DNA of 64,000 nt, from positions 1 to 64,000 of the forward strand of contig CADBCV010000001.1 of assembly GCA_902793285.1 (NCBI GenBank), given 5' to 3'. This stretch comes from Oscillospiraceae bacterium. GTDB taxonomy: Bacteria; Bacillota; Clostridia; Oscillospirales; Oscillospiraceae. The translations under genes and the position numbers were made by a program. Numbering within the stretch: position 1 is the stretch's first letter; every line of letters starts with the position of its first letter. The notes under the pieces were generated by a model. The model was not told the DNA's origin and did not search any database. It was given only the letters and a program-made list of their open reading frames with translations. This document shows positions 38,401-44,301 of the stretch, piece by piece.

Positions 38401-41400
38401 TAGCTCGCGCTGCGGCTGATGACCGCTGTGCCAGTACCTTCATACTCCGTCGATGCCGTGGTAATGGTGATGTCATACCCTTCGGGAATGGTCACCGCGT
38501 CATTTGAAGACCGGATGGTATAATCTCCGATCAGCATTTCGATGGTCGCAGTTTTCTCTGTTATATTCTGCTGCACATATTCCACGGCAGATCTCAGCGA
38601 ATAGAACTTCTCCGTTCCGACCTTGCAGACGAATCGGGGCAGGTAGAACAGTACAAGCTGGGTGTTTTCGGGAACATCAACGAAGTCGCCTTCCCCCGCC
38701 TTGTACTGCCATTTGCCATTCTCCCGGTCATACTTAATGGCCGAGACGTTGGACGCGCCTTCCACTGCCCCCGCCGTGGTATACAGCGAGGCATGGTCGT
38801 ACATATAATACTTGTCCGTGGGCAGCACATAGCCGATCTTGCTATGCATGTCATCAGCAAAATCCGTGTTGATTTCCCGGGTGAGCTCGTCACCCGTCGG
38901 GATGCCCATGGCGCCCTTCCTGCCCTCCAGCTTCTTCGCGCCTTCCTCGAACTGGGTCTCGGAAACTCTTGCCTCCACGGGATAACTGATACGGCTGTGG
39001 GTAAAGGCCATTTCATGATAGGTATCCACATGCTCAAGGATGCAAAGCAATCTGTTATTCGGATCCGTATAAGGATTGCCGTCAAGGCTGAGCGCGGTAT
39101 TATAGTCGTCGTTTGTGCTCGTCTGCTCCACCGTCAGCTTTGCGCCGCCCGGAACCTTCAGCGTCATAGTATCGGCCTTATTCGCATCCGGAAGCGTAAA
39201 GGTGCACGTGGGAACGCCGTCAACAGGCGTGAAGCCGTTCTTTTCATATTCGACCAGGCCTGTCCCGGTCAGGTCAAGCTTTGCAGTATAGGTATAGGAG
39301 GGTGCGGCATCGGTGTCGGCATAGTCGATCACCGGCTGCTTCACATCCACGTCCAGGATCGAAAGGATACCGAAGCTTCCCTGCTCATATTCAACGCTGT
39401 AGTTAGATTGGTTCTGTTCACCCGAAACCGTGATCGGGTACTCGCCTTCCTCCTCGCCCGGATCGCGGTTAAGCGTGAAGGTAAGGAGGGTATCTTCCCC
39501 GCGCTTATATGTCCAAGTGACGGTTTTGTCTGCGCCGACGCTTGAAATCACACGGAACGTCACCTCAGCTGCGCCGCTTCCCCGCCTGTAGGTACGGGTG
39601 ACGGTACCGTTCTCATCGGGCTGCGTGGAAACCAGCGTGGTGTCCTCCAGCGGGTCATCGCCGTTTTTCCAGCCGGTGACCGTCGCGGTAAGCAGCGGAT
39701 CTGTTTCCACGCCCACCGCCTTCACCACATGATCGGCCGTGACAATCAGCTCCGCCCGCTCGATTCTCAGCGTGCCGGATTCAAATTTAACCGTATAGTT
39801 CCCCTGTGTCTCCGCTCCGGCGGGCGCGACGGTATAGCTGCCGACATCTTCACCCGAATCGCGGGTGATCGTAAAGGTAAGCAGTTTGACTGCTTCGTCC
39901 CCTTCGCCCAGCGTATAGGTATAGGCCCTTGCGCCGGTCGCTTCATCCAGCACAGAAGCAAGCGTCCCGCCTTCTTCGTCCCTGTACAGGCCGCCGATTT
40001 CCACTTCCCATTCGGGATCTGCGTCGCCATAGCTCTTTTCCGCGTCCACGGCCTTAATGGTCAGGTTTGCGGCAGTGATGGAAAACACCGCGCGTTCATA
40101 GCTCACGGAGTAATTGCCCTGTTCCGCCTCACCCGCGGGCGTGATGGCATAATCGCCGACATCCTCACCCTCCCCACGGGTCAGATCATAGTTCAGGACG
40201 GACGCTTCGTCGCCGCGCTGAAGCCCGGTAACCGTCGCTGTTAATTCCGGATCGTCCTCACCATACTGCTTTGCAGCCGGATTTGCGGTCACGGTAGCCA
40301 GTGCCCTGGCGATTGTGAAGACCGGATTCGACCGATCATAGGTCACCCTGTAATTGCCCTGGTCGCTTTCGCCGGTCAGGGTGATGGGATAATCGCCGAC
40401 ATCCTCGCCCTCCTCGCGGGAGACCGTGTATTTCACGGTATCGCTATCCCCGGGCCCGGCAGTGTCATTATTTTTAAGGCCCGTCACCGTCACGAGCGCG
40501 GGATCATCCTCGCCATAGACCTTGGATGCCCCGGCAGTGATGGTCACCTCTGCGGGGCTGATCGTCAGTGTTCCAGTCTCAAACAGCACACGGTAGCCCA
40601 GCTGCAATGCGTCACCTGTAGGCGTGATAGCGTAGGTGCCTACGTTCTCACCTTCTTCACGGGAAACCGTGAACTTGATTTCGCTGTTTGTTGACCCCGA
40701 ATTTACCGTGGCGCTATAGTTGCCTTGAGCATCCGGGCCGGAAATCTCAACGGTAGCCCCCTCCTCCTTCACATCCGCCGTGAAGGTATAGTCGGGGGTT
40801 TCATCGCCATAGGTCTTTTCAATGTCGTTCACCGCAATGGTGACGGTGAAGGGCGTCTGGGTGTTTTTGATCGTCAGTGTGCGCGGATCAGAATCCGTGG
40901 CGGGCGCGACAAGGTAACTATCCTCCTGGTTGTCCGGAATCGGATTCTCCAGAGCATAGTAATAGTAAGGTCTGCCCTCTCTGTCCGTGCTCTGCAGGGA
41001 ATCGATGGTTGTACTCCAACTGTCCTTGGAAAGCGTCAACCCCGTGCGCACCTTCTCGGCATCCGCAAGAAAGGCGACCAGTTCAGCACGATTGAAATTG
41101 CCTTCTGCCTGTGTCGTCGTGCGGTACAGGTCAAAGGAGACGTCGGCCTTGGCGGATGTGTCAGCGACCTGTGCCGTACCGCCCTGTTCAAACCATTGCT
41201 TGCTTACCGTAACGCTGACCGCGGGTTCATTCTTCACCACATGCCAGCCGGTGCCGCTGATGCTGACGCTTTGGGCAAACTGCGTGGTGATGTCCGCGCC
41301 GCCCGGGGCGAAGACGCCCTCCACCACGACGGAATAGACGACATCCTTGCCATCCTCCCGCGTGGGAAGGTTGACAAAGGTCGCGGTATCATAGTATTTG

Positions 41401-44129
41401 TCCTTCGTCAGTTCAAGCGTCAGAGGCTGGTAGTCGTCGCCCAGCGCCTGCTGAGCCGGCTCGCCGTCGACGGAGCTGTACAGGTCGACCACGACCTTGC
41501 CAACGTTGTCGGGCCAGGCTTCGTTGCTGTTGATGCCCCAGACCACCGCGACGGGAATGCTGACTTTCGCGCTGCTGTTGGGCAGGGTGACGGTGTTATA
41601 GGAGGTCGTCAGGTCCGTGGCCGTCCGGCCGGCGGGCAGCCCGGCAGGAACTCCGCTTCCGTTTTCCGAGAAGTAGAAGTAGACCTTCTCCGGGCTGGCC
41701 GGAATGACATACCCCTCAGGCGCTTTGCTTTCCACGACATAGTAAAGTGTGCCGGGGGCATAGTCCGCCCCTTCATCCGACCGACGGATCGTGATCGAAC
41801 CGTCCTCTCCGGTGGTGTAGATTGCAACAGGCGTCTCTGTATTATCCGCTGCGTAAACCGAGAAGATTGCGCCCGGAAGAGGCGCGCCCGTGTTTTCATT
41901 AATCTTGATGAGGGTCAGCTTGTGATCCACATACTCGTTGGTGAAGGCGAAATCATAGCTGAACGCGAGTTTTTCATCCGGGTCCACGGTAAACTCGTTG
42001 CTGTTTTCCGTCACCCGCTTGCCGCTCTGCTGATAGGAAACGGTCACGGAGACGTTCTCGTCGATGGTGTCGGCAAGCGCCTCGGGAAGCGCATTCTCCT
42101 CGATGATCCGGTAAGTGGCAAAATCCTCCAGTTCAGTTCCGCCTTCTCGTCCTGTGCTGAAGTTAATGGAGCCATAGGAGAAATCCGCATAGGTATGGCT
42201 TTCCACGTCCACCCAGCCGCTGGCGGTATACTGCGCCTCCTTCTGCAGGGTAAAGGTGATGGCATTTTTCTGCTCGTCCGTCAGGGTATAATTGCCGCCG
42301 AAGCGCTTGGTCACGTTGATGCCCTCCGCTTCGGGATAGCAGCGCACCTTCAGCACATCGCCGTTAAAATAGCTGAAAATATCGCCGTACTCATAACTTG
42401 GCTCATCCGTGATCAGGAAGCTGTAGAAGGTATCATCCTTCTGATAGTAAACATATTCTCCGTCTACGATCTCATAAGGAGCGGTGACCATTTCAAGGAA
42501 ATAGACCGTATTCTTCTGAATCGTCAGGCCATCGTTTTCACTATTGAGTACAATCGTGACAGTCCCGTCTTCTCCGGTCGTAAATCTGATCTCGTTCCCC
42601 GAATTCTCACCGGCAAGGTAATGCATCGGGCGCATATTCTGGTCGAGCAGACGGAATTCAGCTCCGCCGAGTCCGCGCTCCATATGACCGTCCGCATAGG
42701 CAAACAAATCGATGCTGTACACGCCGCCCGTGCCGGAGATGTCCGTGCCGGTCGGGGAGATCGTTTTGGTTTCTGTAACCGTGGCTGAAGGACCGGCTTT
42801 AAACTCCGCGCCCTCCATACTGCCGACGACGGCAGCGTTGGAAAGGGTCACCTCTTCGCCCACTTGTCCCTTTACTCTGGTGGTATAGGTGATGGTTACC
42901 GTGCTTCCGTCCGGGATGACATACGTGCCGGTTTGCCCGCTGAAATCATAGTTGACAGTCTCGCCAGTGGTTTCGATGTTTACAGAGCCATAATTGATGG
43001 ACTGATTATCGCTGAAGGTGTCCTTCAGAATGTAGGTCTGTCCATCTGCCAAAATGTATCTTTCAGGGTTTACGGTTATTGTATAGGTAGCAAGGTTGCC
43101 GTTGAAGGCCGTGAGTTCCTTGTCAACCATATTCTCGGGCCATGTGACGGTCAAGGAACCGTTGACATAGGTGATGTCGTAGTTTGCGGTGACATCCTCA
43201 TTTGTGGTTCGATTTTTAATAACCGCCGCGCTTGGCACAATTTCACAGGTTCCCAAGTAGGTCTGTTCTCCCGTCAAGGTGACACTTTCGATGGTGTCCT
43301 CCGCCGCCAATCCCGTACTGGTATAGGCATCTGGGTCCAAAGACAGACTGGTTCCTGTATACACCTTTGTTTCATTATTGGCGGTAATGGTAAGCGCTTG
43401 CCGATCAATCGCCTCGCTCCCAGTCGAATTAGAAGCAGCCAAAACATACACCGAGAAACCATCCGTAGCGAACTCAACGGATTCTCCGTGTACGGTTGTA
43501 TCCATGACCTGGGCGTTTTCCCCGGCTCCATCGGGGATGTGAACCACATCTACATTTGCATAATTATTCAGATTATCCTTAAGCAGCTGAATACTGACCT
43601 GAACAGCTTCGTTCGGCTGGTATTTCTCGCCTGTCTGAGGATTATTCAGAGTGATGTCAAAAGGTCTTGCAAAGGCCAGGTTTTCGGGATTTTGGCCCAG
43701 CGCGGAGGCCGTTTTCTCCACATACTCGTCATAGCCCGCGTCGCCCTCCTTGATCTCGGAGACGTAAAGCTTGGCGTCGGCGGGAATGCCGGACGCGCTG
43801 TCATACGTCACGGTGACTGAATATTCATTTCCGTCACCCGCCGTCAGCGTCTGTCTGAGGGTGGTGCAGAGCACCCTACGGGCACTTAGGGACCGCAGTC
43901 TTTCAGAAGGTTCGTTTTCTTGTGCAGTCTGCCTACATTCCGTTGCATTTTCTGGTGAATTTGAGCACTTTTGACGGTCGTTTTCCGACTTAGAACGGCC
44001 CAAGACCCTATCGAGGAAAGTGATAACCGTCCCCGGCCATTTCTGTATTTCGGCAGAGTTATGGTGACCAAGGGCATAATTATTGCGTGAAAATGCCCCT
44101 GCCACGCATAACAATCTGCTGAAAAACAT
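26403..44129 (-). CDS. Giant repetitive surface adhesin (about 5,900 residues)
   Basis: The uninterrupted frame reads as an MSCRAMM-like surface protein. After an atypical leader (residues 1-92) come a conserved adhesin head (YSVTVTYDSASGIPADAKL), SpaA/Cna-B domains (about 470-820) and four MBG-type repeats (about 1100-1590; KxYGDxDP motifs). Five beta-helix super-modules follow, each opened by a (V/I)CKI..LLY/F...EMLV..Y block (near 1831, 2720, 3767, 4420, 5251). Their rungs have GGAIY or GGAVY every 20-25 residues. Four modules end in a cap with IGVYV...FGTY...NDR. An InlB-like repeat lies at about 5134-5251 and two SpaA-like domains end the protein. No LPXTG, C-terminal membrane helix or clear signal peptide is visible. 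The ATG has AGGTGA 4 nt upstream and a promoter. It probably mediates adhesion to host or other cells (inference). Confidence 0.85.
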   Translation of the reverse strand: MFFSRLLCVAGAFSRNNYALGHHNSAEIQKWPGTVITFLDRVLGRSKSENDRQKCSNSPENATECRQTAQENEPSERLRSLSARRVLCTTLRQTLTAGDGNEYSVTVTYDSASGIPADAKLYVSEIKEGDAGYDEYVEKTASALGQNPENLAFARPFDITLNNPQTGEKYQPNEAVQVSIQLLKDNLNNYANVDVVHIPDGAGENAQVMDTTVHGESVEFATDGFSVYVLAASNSTGSEAIDRQALTITANNETKVYTGTSLSLDPDAYTSTGLAAEDTIESVTLTGEQTYLGTCEIVPSAAVIKNRTTNEDVTANYDITYVNGSLTVTWPENMVDKELTAFNGNLATYTITVNPERYILADGQTYILKDTFSDNQSINYGSVNIETTGETVNYDFSGQTGTYVIPDGSTVTITYTTRVKGQVGEEVTLSNAAVVGSMEGAEFKAGPSATVTETKTISPTGTDISGTGGVYSIDLFAYADGHMERGLGGAEFRLLDQNMRPMHYLAGENSGNEIRFTTGEDGTVTIVLNSENDGLTIQKNTVYFLEMVTAPYEIVDGEYVYYQKDDTFYSFLITDEPSYEYGDIFSYFNGDVLKVRCYPEAEGINVTKRFGGNYTLTDEQKNAITFTLQKEAQYTASGWVDVESHTYADFSYGSINFSTGREGGTELEDFATYRIIEENALPEALADTIDENVSVTVSYQQSGKRVTENSNEFTVDPDEKLAFSYDFAFTNEYVDHKLTLIKINENTGAPLPGAIFSVYAADNTETPVAIYTTGEDGSITIRRSDEGADYAPGTLYYVVESKAPEGYVIPASPEKVYFYFSENGSGVPAGLPAGRTATDLTTSYNTVTLPNSSAKVSIPVAVVWGINSNEAWPDNVGKVVVDLYSSVDGEPAQQALGDDYQPLTLELTKDKYYDTATFVNLPTREDGKDVVYSVVVEGVFAPGGADITTQFAQSVSISGTGWHVVKNEPAVSVTVSKQWFEQGGTAQVADTSAKADVSFDLYRTTTQAEGNFNRAELVAFLADAEKVRTGLTLSKDSWSTTIDSLQSTDREGRPYYYYALENPIPDNQEDSYLVAPATDSDPRTLTIKNTQTPFTVTIAVNDIEKTYGDETPDYTFTADVKEEGATVEISGPDAQGNYSATVNSGSTNSEIKFTVSREEGENVGTYAITPTGDALQLGYRVLFETGTLTISPAEVTITAGASKVYGEDDPALVTVTGLKNNDTAGPGDSDTVKYTVSREEGEDVGDYPITLTGESDQGNYRVTYDRSNPVFTIARALATVTANPAAKQYGEDDPELTATVTGLQRGDEASVLNYDLTRGEGEDVGDYAITPAGEAEQGNYSVSYERAVFSITAANLTIKAVDAEKSYGDADPEWEVEIGGLYRDEEGGTLASVLDEATGARAYTYTLGEGDEAVKLLTFTITRDSGEDVGSYTVAPAGAETQGNYTVKFESGTLRIERAELIVTADHVVKAVGVETDPLLTATVTGWKNGDDPLEDTTLVSTQPDENGTVTRTYRRGSGAAEVTFRVISSVGADKTVTWTYKRGEDTLLTFTLNRDPGEEEGEYPITVSGEQNQSNYSVEYEQGSFGILSILDVDVKQPVIDYADTDAAPSYTYTAKLDLTGTGLVEYEKNGFTPVDGVPTCTFTLPDANKADTMTLKVPGGAKLTVEQTSTNDDYNTALSLDGNPYTDPNNRLLCILEHVDTYHEMAFTHSRISYPVEARVSETQFEEGAKKLEGRKGAMGIPTGDELTREINTDFADDMHSKIGYVLPTDKYYMYDHASLYTTAGAVEGASNVSAIKYDRENGKWQYKAGEGDFVDVPENTQLVLFYLPRFVCKVGTEKFYSLRSAVEYVQQNITEKTATIEMLIGDYTIRSSNDAVTIPEGYDITITTASTEYEGTGTAVISRSASYPEGHLFYNDGILTFDNIILDGKGVQATDALVLNRDNEPTLNINSGATLRNASGNNGGAIYVKKGVVTVNGTLSGNAANSGGAVYVNAGTFTLGGSITGGSATNGGAIYVNDGTVEINGTVSASTANSGGAVYLNKGSLNVTGSITGNSAESGGAVYQAGGTLTVSGSLTGNTASANGGALHQTGGTVTISGSATDNNATNGGALYMTNGTLNVTETGSLSSNSATVNGGAIYQAGSSTLNNTGTIGNNTAANGGALYLAAGTFNQKDGSLTGNTATANGGAIYGAGGTVKVSGGAMTGNAADGNGGAIYTANAAVSVSGGTLGGAADSGNTAANGGAIYADAGAVTVSGGALTGNAATGNGGAVYVDKGSVTYSGGSITQNSALNGSAIFVYSGSATVSTLLTGNTATLGGAIGVGTVSARLYFKGDAQVTGNTLKDADPDEPQRNVYLDVDSDQVINVSGDLNKPEGETRIIGVYVPGEVDSDQVVKHGDVSGTFGAYTNTKNVETVFINDRFEELDAKYENSRLYWGAPLTYDVVYKKAFDSTEPPTAGAQYNYTNNNNGTTYNQVALNKTFYPHGTNGNEYIINELVTSMDLYNTYTTAFNNRAGGATYGAAAVFAYAYANSRQNQFDDGLQFPDYLTKVEWDNVNRKWLFVKSDGDNAVVNTDDRRIVIIYSAPAYLTVTNNNGQDYALDLSALTVNVRTVADEHYGYVTARNGATVDSLVPLVSGDLVLADGESVKLLFPGVQGKNYTLSGTFGTWNDGVFVPAPDTTPVSYTINGGTPETNTGATVTISRNLKNDYSAEEIVFGEALPICKIGNKTFPTLKAAVQYMVDNTATLGTKYTVEMLVDYLIPASDVMVIPSGYQVTFTTSQDDDFRGAKKGDEAGRPNRAILSRDVGNSGSSMMLKGDENDGSTLYVSNLIFDGRAIAGTGNGGAISTKYCDVTIENCEFKGYRATRGGAIFVVRGGKDDQAGAKDADGVPLGGLKIYNSVFTNCKYFAQNGSPDKAGGGAVWTTAKGMVIKNCKFNDCACESGRAQGGSVFHNIVDNKQLVFSEFDGEPRAYYEAGYSLYTKCIIENTDFNECYAIGGAGGAVETDAEDTVITGSNFYNCYTNAAGGGGALIVYARDRAKHNDPVANNPPAWPDSVCTLTISYCRFVNSRAEGVTDNSWGGGAIRTTTSKTIIKDSTFEGAITSKNGAALVVTNDYATDLSIYRCTFKDCEAKGGNNGGGAVFYPGINLTVVDSTFTNCITEKAGGALNHSAGDDKKIQKKDETGTVVEERIVQRKSISSTTIHNIVCDSCTARTEMGGGLYTNTFKLTVSGDDTHFSNCTAQTHGGGVCHWMDTNGSSASFSGTYENCVSNTATGGAIRSAAKTVTMEHLSVSDCRAVTEGGGVWINGSPITINGCSFENNSLSGSASKGGGIYYGGGGTITYFDTVINNCSAVSGGGLYFNNGTITVYGSSAINGNATNGGGIYQVNGTINHYSGTVSGSASEKGGGVYKNNGTYTLNAGIVDDVSYSGASIGSVTMDEQGQISYTSTAGTDGGGIYQNNGTVNLYDGCSISGQADGNGGGGWFGNSTLNQYGGTIIGSATNGGGVYHTRKWIMNGGSVSGIASNNGGAIYYQGTGDSITVNEGIIGQSAIPGSENVVTSSATNGGGVYVAGGTYTFKKGSVVRNTAVGNGGGVYHGGGTFSMTNGGAIIGGVDNGNTANKGGGVFVADGQKPTFNDGASKTLEISYNHAQTEGGGIAVGGSGAVLTFQNAVKVRNNTMGATNAECNVYLDVDSNTVIKNNWLDPTSYIGVYVKDAQREGHGLPGTPFGTYSNDANLNVYHNDRTHYLTGTKGSNNLVKWAEFVCRITDGEGNLLYKDRNGTPAVYDTLENSGATGAFNVLNVTGTPALYTRDGTLYPDGEYQVQMLVSSYVLGSGRQINLGANTSRKVILTTAKTEDECGFKYNGDPRFNAVIIRDAATVSMIKATNSWELTLCDITLDGGGFNSTGNGGIVFLQNSASLSLDKGAVLQNSNTTQYDGAAVWLQDGNNKLTMNSESRIVDCKTNTGKGGGVAINNGTFTMNGGSITGCSASNGGGIYLNNSGKIFMNGGTITGNSATSTGGGISLNNGNSRITFSGHCTVTDNTLNGTTRCNVQLTQDSNAIINADGLDSRSEIGVYTASSNIRSKHGEASKPFGTRKMDDDKLFCFINDVYTNLRGYQSADINKKEIYWEYHPLLTVAKAVSSDLTADQNKEFTFTVKLPGTTLPTQSERSSITGMSFNSNGTATVTLKAGESATAIFPDSFDKLRYEVKEVLSGDAAVDYTVAAEKNGTDFTFSDDKPLTASGQLGENVGTENSTSLSEVVFTNTRATGDLTVSKQVVSDVESDKAESFDFKVTLNDEGISKTFETTKRDAENNETVGTLTFTAGVSDAFSLKDGESLTIKGLPTDLKYTVQEILKDAQKANIRTQVSKNGSEPVYAVEQDGTIGEKYTIETVNGAQKTVYASKVTFTNNFLEIVCKITNRSRALLYYRDAAGNLQPAIFAHLEDAFDQINSGNLRTSGNGTVSGQLRVEMVVPQYTMERTATLNSGKTVLLSTALPSDADYPYKGESDGDNISTVYRGFEEGSMIVDNGALTIDKIVLDGGSTLSEPAATAADGGIVRVAGRVRLTVNSAAKLQNSVTTGQGGAIWLVSGASLTMNGTISNCSAASGGGIYANTGFTTITSTGTITGCEATSGNGGAIYASTGTSVNLNAGTTLTGNAATENGGAVYTEANLILRGSVGGTGASEGNTADGNGGGIYMGEGTTFTMYAGSSISGNRANNGGGLATQSTARIAGGTLQDNIAQQIVTGEGDEQTSTGGHGGAVYAAGNAVVTISGAPVITWNEAAQGGAVYNGGAVTMTGGAMTGNIATDKGGAVYVAEAKTFTMSGGSIKDGNKSPEGAVSTDANATLAFSGNAVVSGNTDSDGTTAKNVYLGYDSNAIITSSGLGSGANIGVYVADGNPEPAGTPDRVDNPIYADHGVSGRDFGTYTGSNLSGARLNKFVNDRDTSLTGMSGTLSGGTQHIAWIGKGLELKVTQYLIQTDDDGNPVLDDDGNPVLSEEQVPVQNASFTFTRVTEGADDVQVWSGKSGTDGIVTIPWGGNETAGGNVASFVPGSVYRLDQTAAAGETVLPAGHWKVTIGRDNSVTWKVEQGVGNVDRTLNIALPEKAFLGETFGLKNDVKPTLTYNATGGKLSDNKPERQDTIAFTTKETSHAYTIKEVNPTWDSHVFKAWATMKEKPEVESTEQLTDEQLQQKLIEQGYFEYSREDRITFYRGTDSADPAEKYTQTTSKGDMTLYAQWDEVVCKITDRNGTLLYIDGSPAVYGTLEDGFKAYNEAGTYDFTYSSGGRATARRIEMLVGEYELSAGVTLNRGKTVMLTTAPSTDTDGYAYTGEDNTVCVITRGESYSGSMITNNSNLTLMNVTLDGDGHRNDRDEDRVIVCDGGIVKNAQASAVLTIAEGATLRNSFVEGNGGAVNAIAGTTVYLTGGTISGNSSGGTDGTENGNGAGIYLAKGSRLYLSGSPSFSNNVSDATLPDDAKNGGYNYTQARQDIYLAGVADEGQALTSITLTDNLPDSYPAGSIWVWAEGDDNTQPNHYYMLKQFAVVSFTKPVSEATCKAFRNARADVDTDCGADYLTGQEGDDIGALTCLYWTGGFDFVFRKIDSFGNPLDGAVFTLYRADAAGNAIATDNNGQRIAYQVSGPGGKTDAKAESRDIAADSAVTVKYTADGTTIFDRAVYGDGLVRFEKIPPGTYFLVETTKPNADPSDSSTAAPRYRTVEEMYRVVLDGKGCYTIRVAEKDGNTTRWVEVLKTTFSNDGSGKYTVSATQGAAGGMDVYNILNVSPYERKVILRKVKDGSYQALQDAQFTLYHIDMQTVVSVRHSGADGTEHVETLENLTAQSSGVFWIGQLPYGVYYLKETRNAEGENTQLWFVLTVNENGAGYRETDGTISNRLEQP
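37150..38258 (-). repeat. Tandem beta-helix repeat block in the adhesin
   Basis: About 14 coding repeats of 20-30 residues each start with NGGAIY, NSGGAVY or similar, and carry a T-V/L-x-V-x-G strand and a GNxA turn. At DNA level the repeat is about 65-70 bp, GC-rich, and only moderately conserved, so recombination-driven copy change is possible. Confidence 0.85.
39370..40840 (-). repeat. Four MBG-type domain repeats in the adhesin
   Basis: Four successive 80-110-residue units begin EKTYGDETPDYTFT, SKVYGEDDPALVTVTGL, AKQYGEDDPELTATVTGL and EKSYGDADPEWEVEIGGL. Each ends in a G(E/D)DVGxYxI(T)P...GNYxVxYE block. This is the pattern of MBG domains in surface proteins. A fifth, more divergent unit (VKAVGVETDPLLTATVTGW) follows. 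Confidence 0.75.
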
Positions 44130-44175
44130 TGTATCACCTATTTTAGGTCGAAATGATGATATCTCTACGTTCCTA

Positions 44176-44204
44176 ATAATAGCACAAAATAGCTAAAAGC
44201 ACAA
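44176..44204 (-). promoter_or_regulatory. Putative promoter of the giant adhesin gene
   Basis: On the minus strand TTGTGC (44199-44204) and TATTAT (44176-44181) have a 17-nt spacer and lie about 47 nt before the ATG. GCACAA and TAGCT occur twice here as imperfect direct repeats about 18 bp apart. The block lies directly beyond the recombinase terminator, so it may belong to the mobile island. Confidence 0.5.
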
Positions 44205-44252
44205 GAAATTAGCTGAATTGTCTAACTTTTCAGCAAATTTCACCCTGCAGGC

Positions 44253-44288
44253 AAAAAAAGGCGGGGAGCACCACAATCGGCACTCCCC
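44253..44288 (-). terminator. Terminator of the serine-recombinase operon
   Basis: On the minus strand GGGGAGTGCC pairs with GGTGCTCCCC (G-T pairs allowed) across a 6-nt loop. It is followed by CGCC and then seven T residues. It lies 13 nt after the last recombinase stop. Confidence 0.8.
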
Positions 44289-44301
44289 TTAGGATGTGTG
44301 T

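Noticed and set aside
27492-43820. Many long plus-strand frames over the giant adhesin (for example 32,874-34,406 and 40,725-42,788)
   Set aside because: They arise from the repeated GGAIY codons read backwards; they lack ribosome binding sites and consistent domains.
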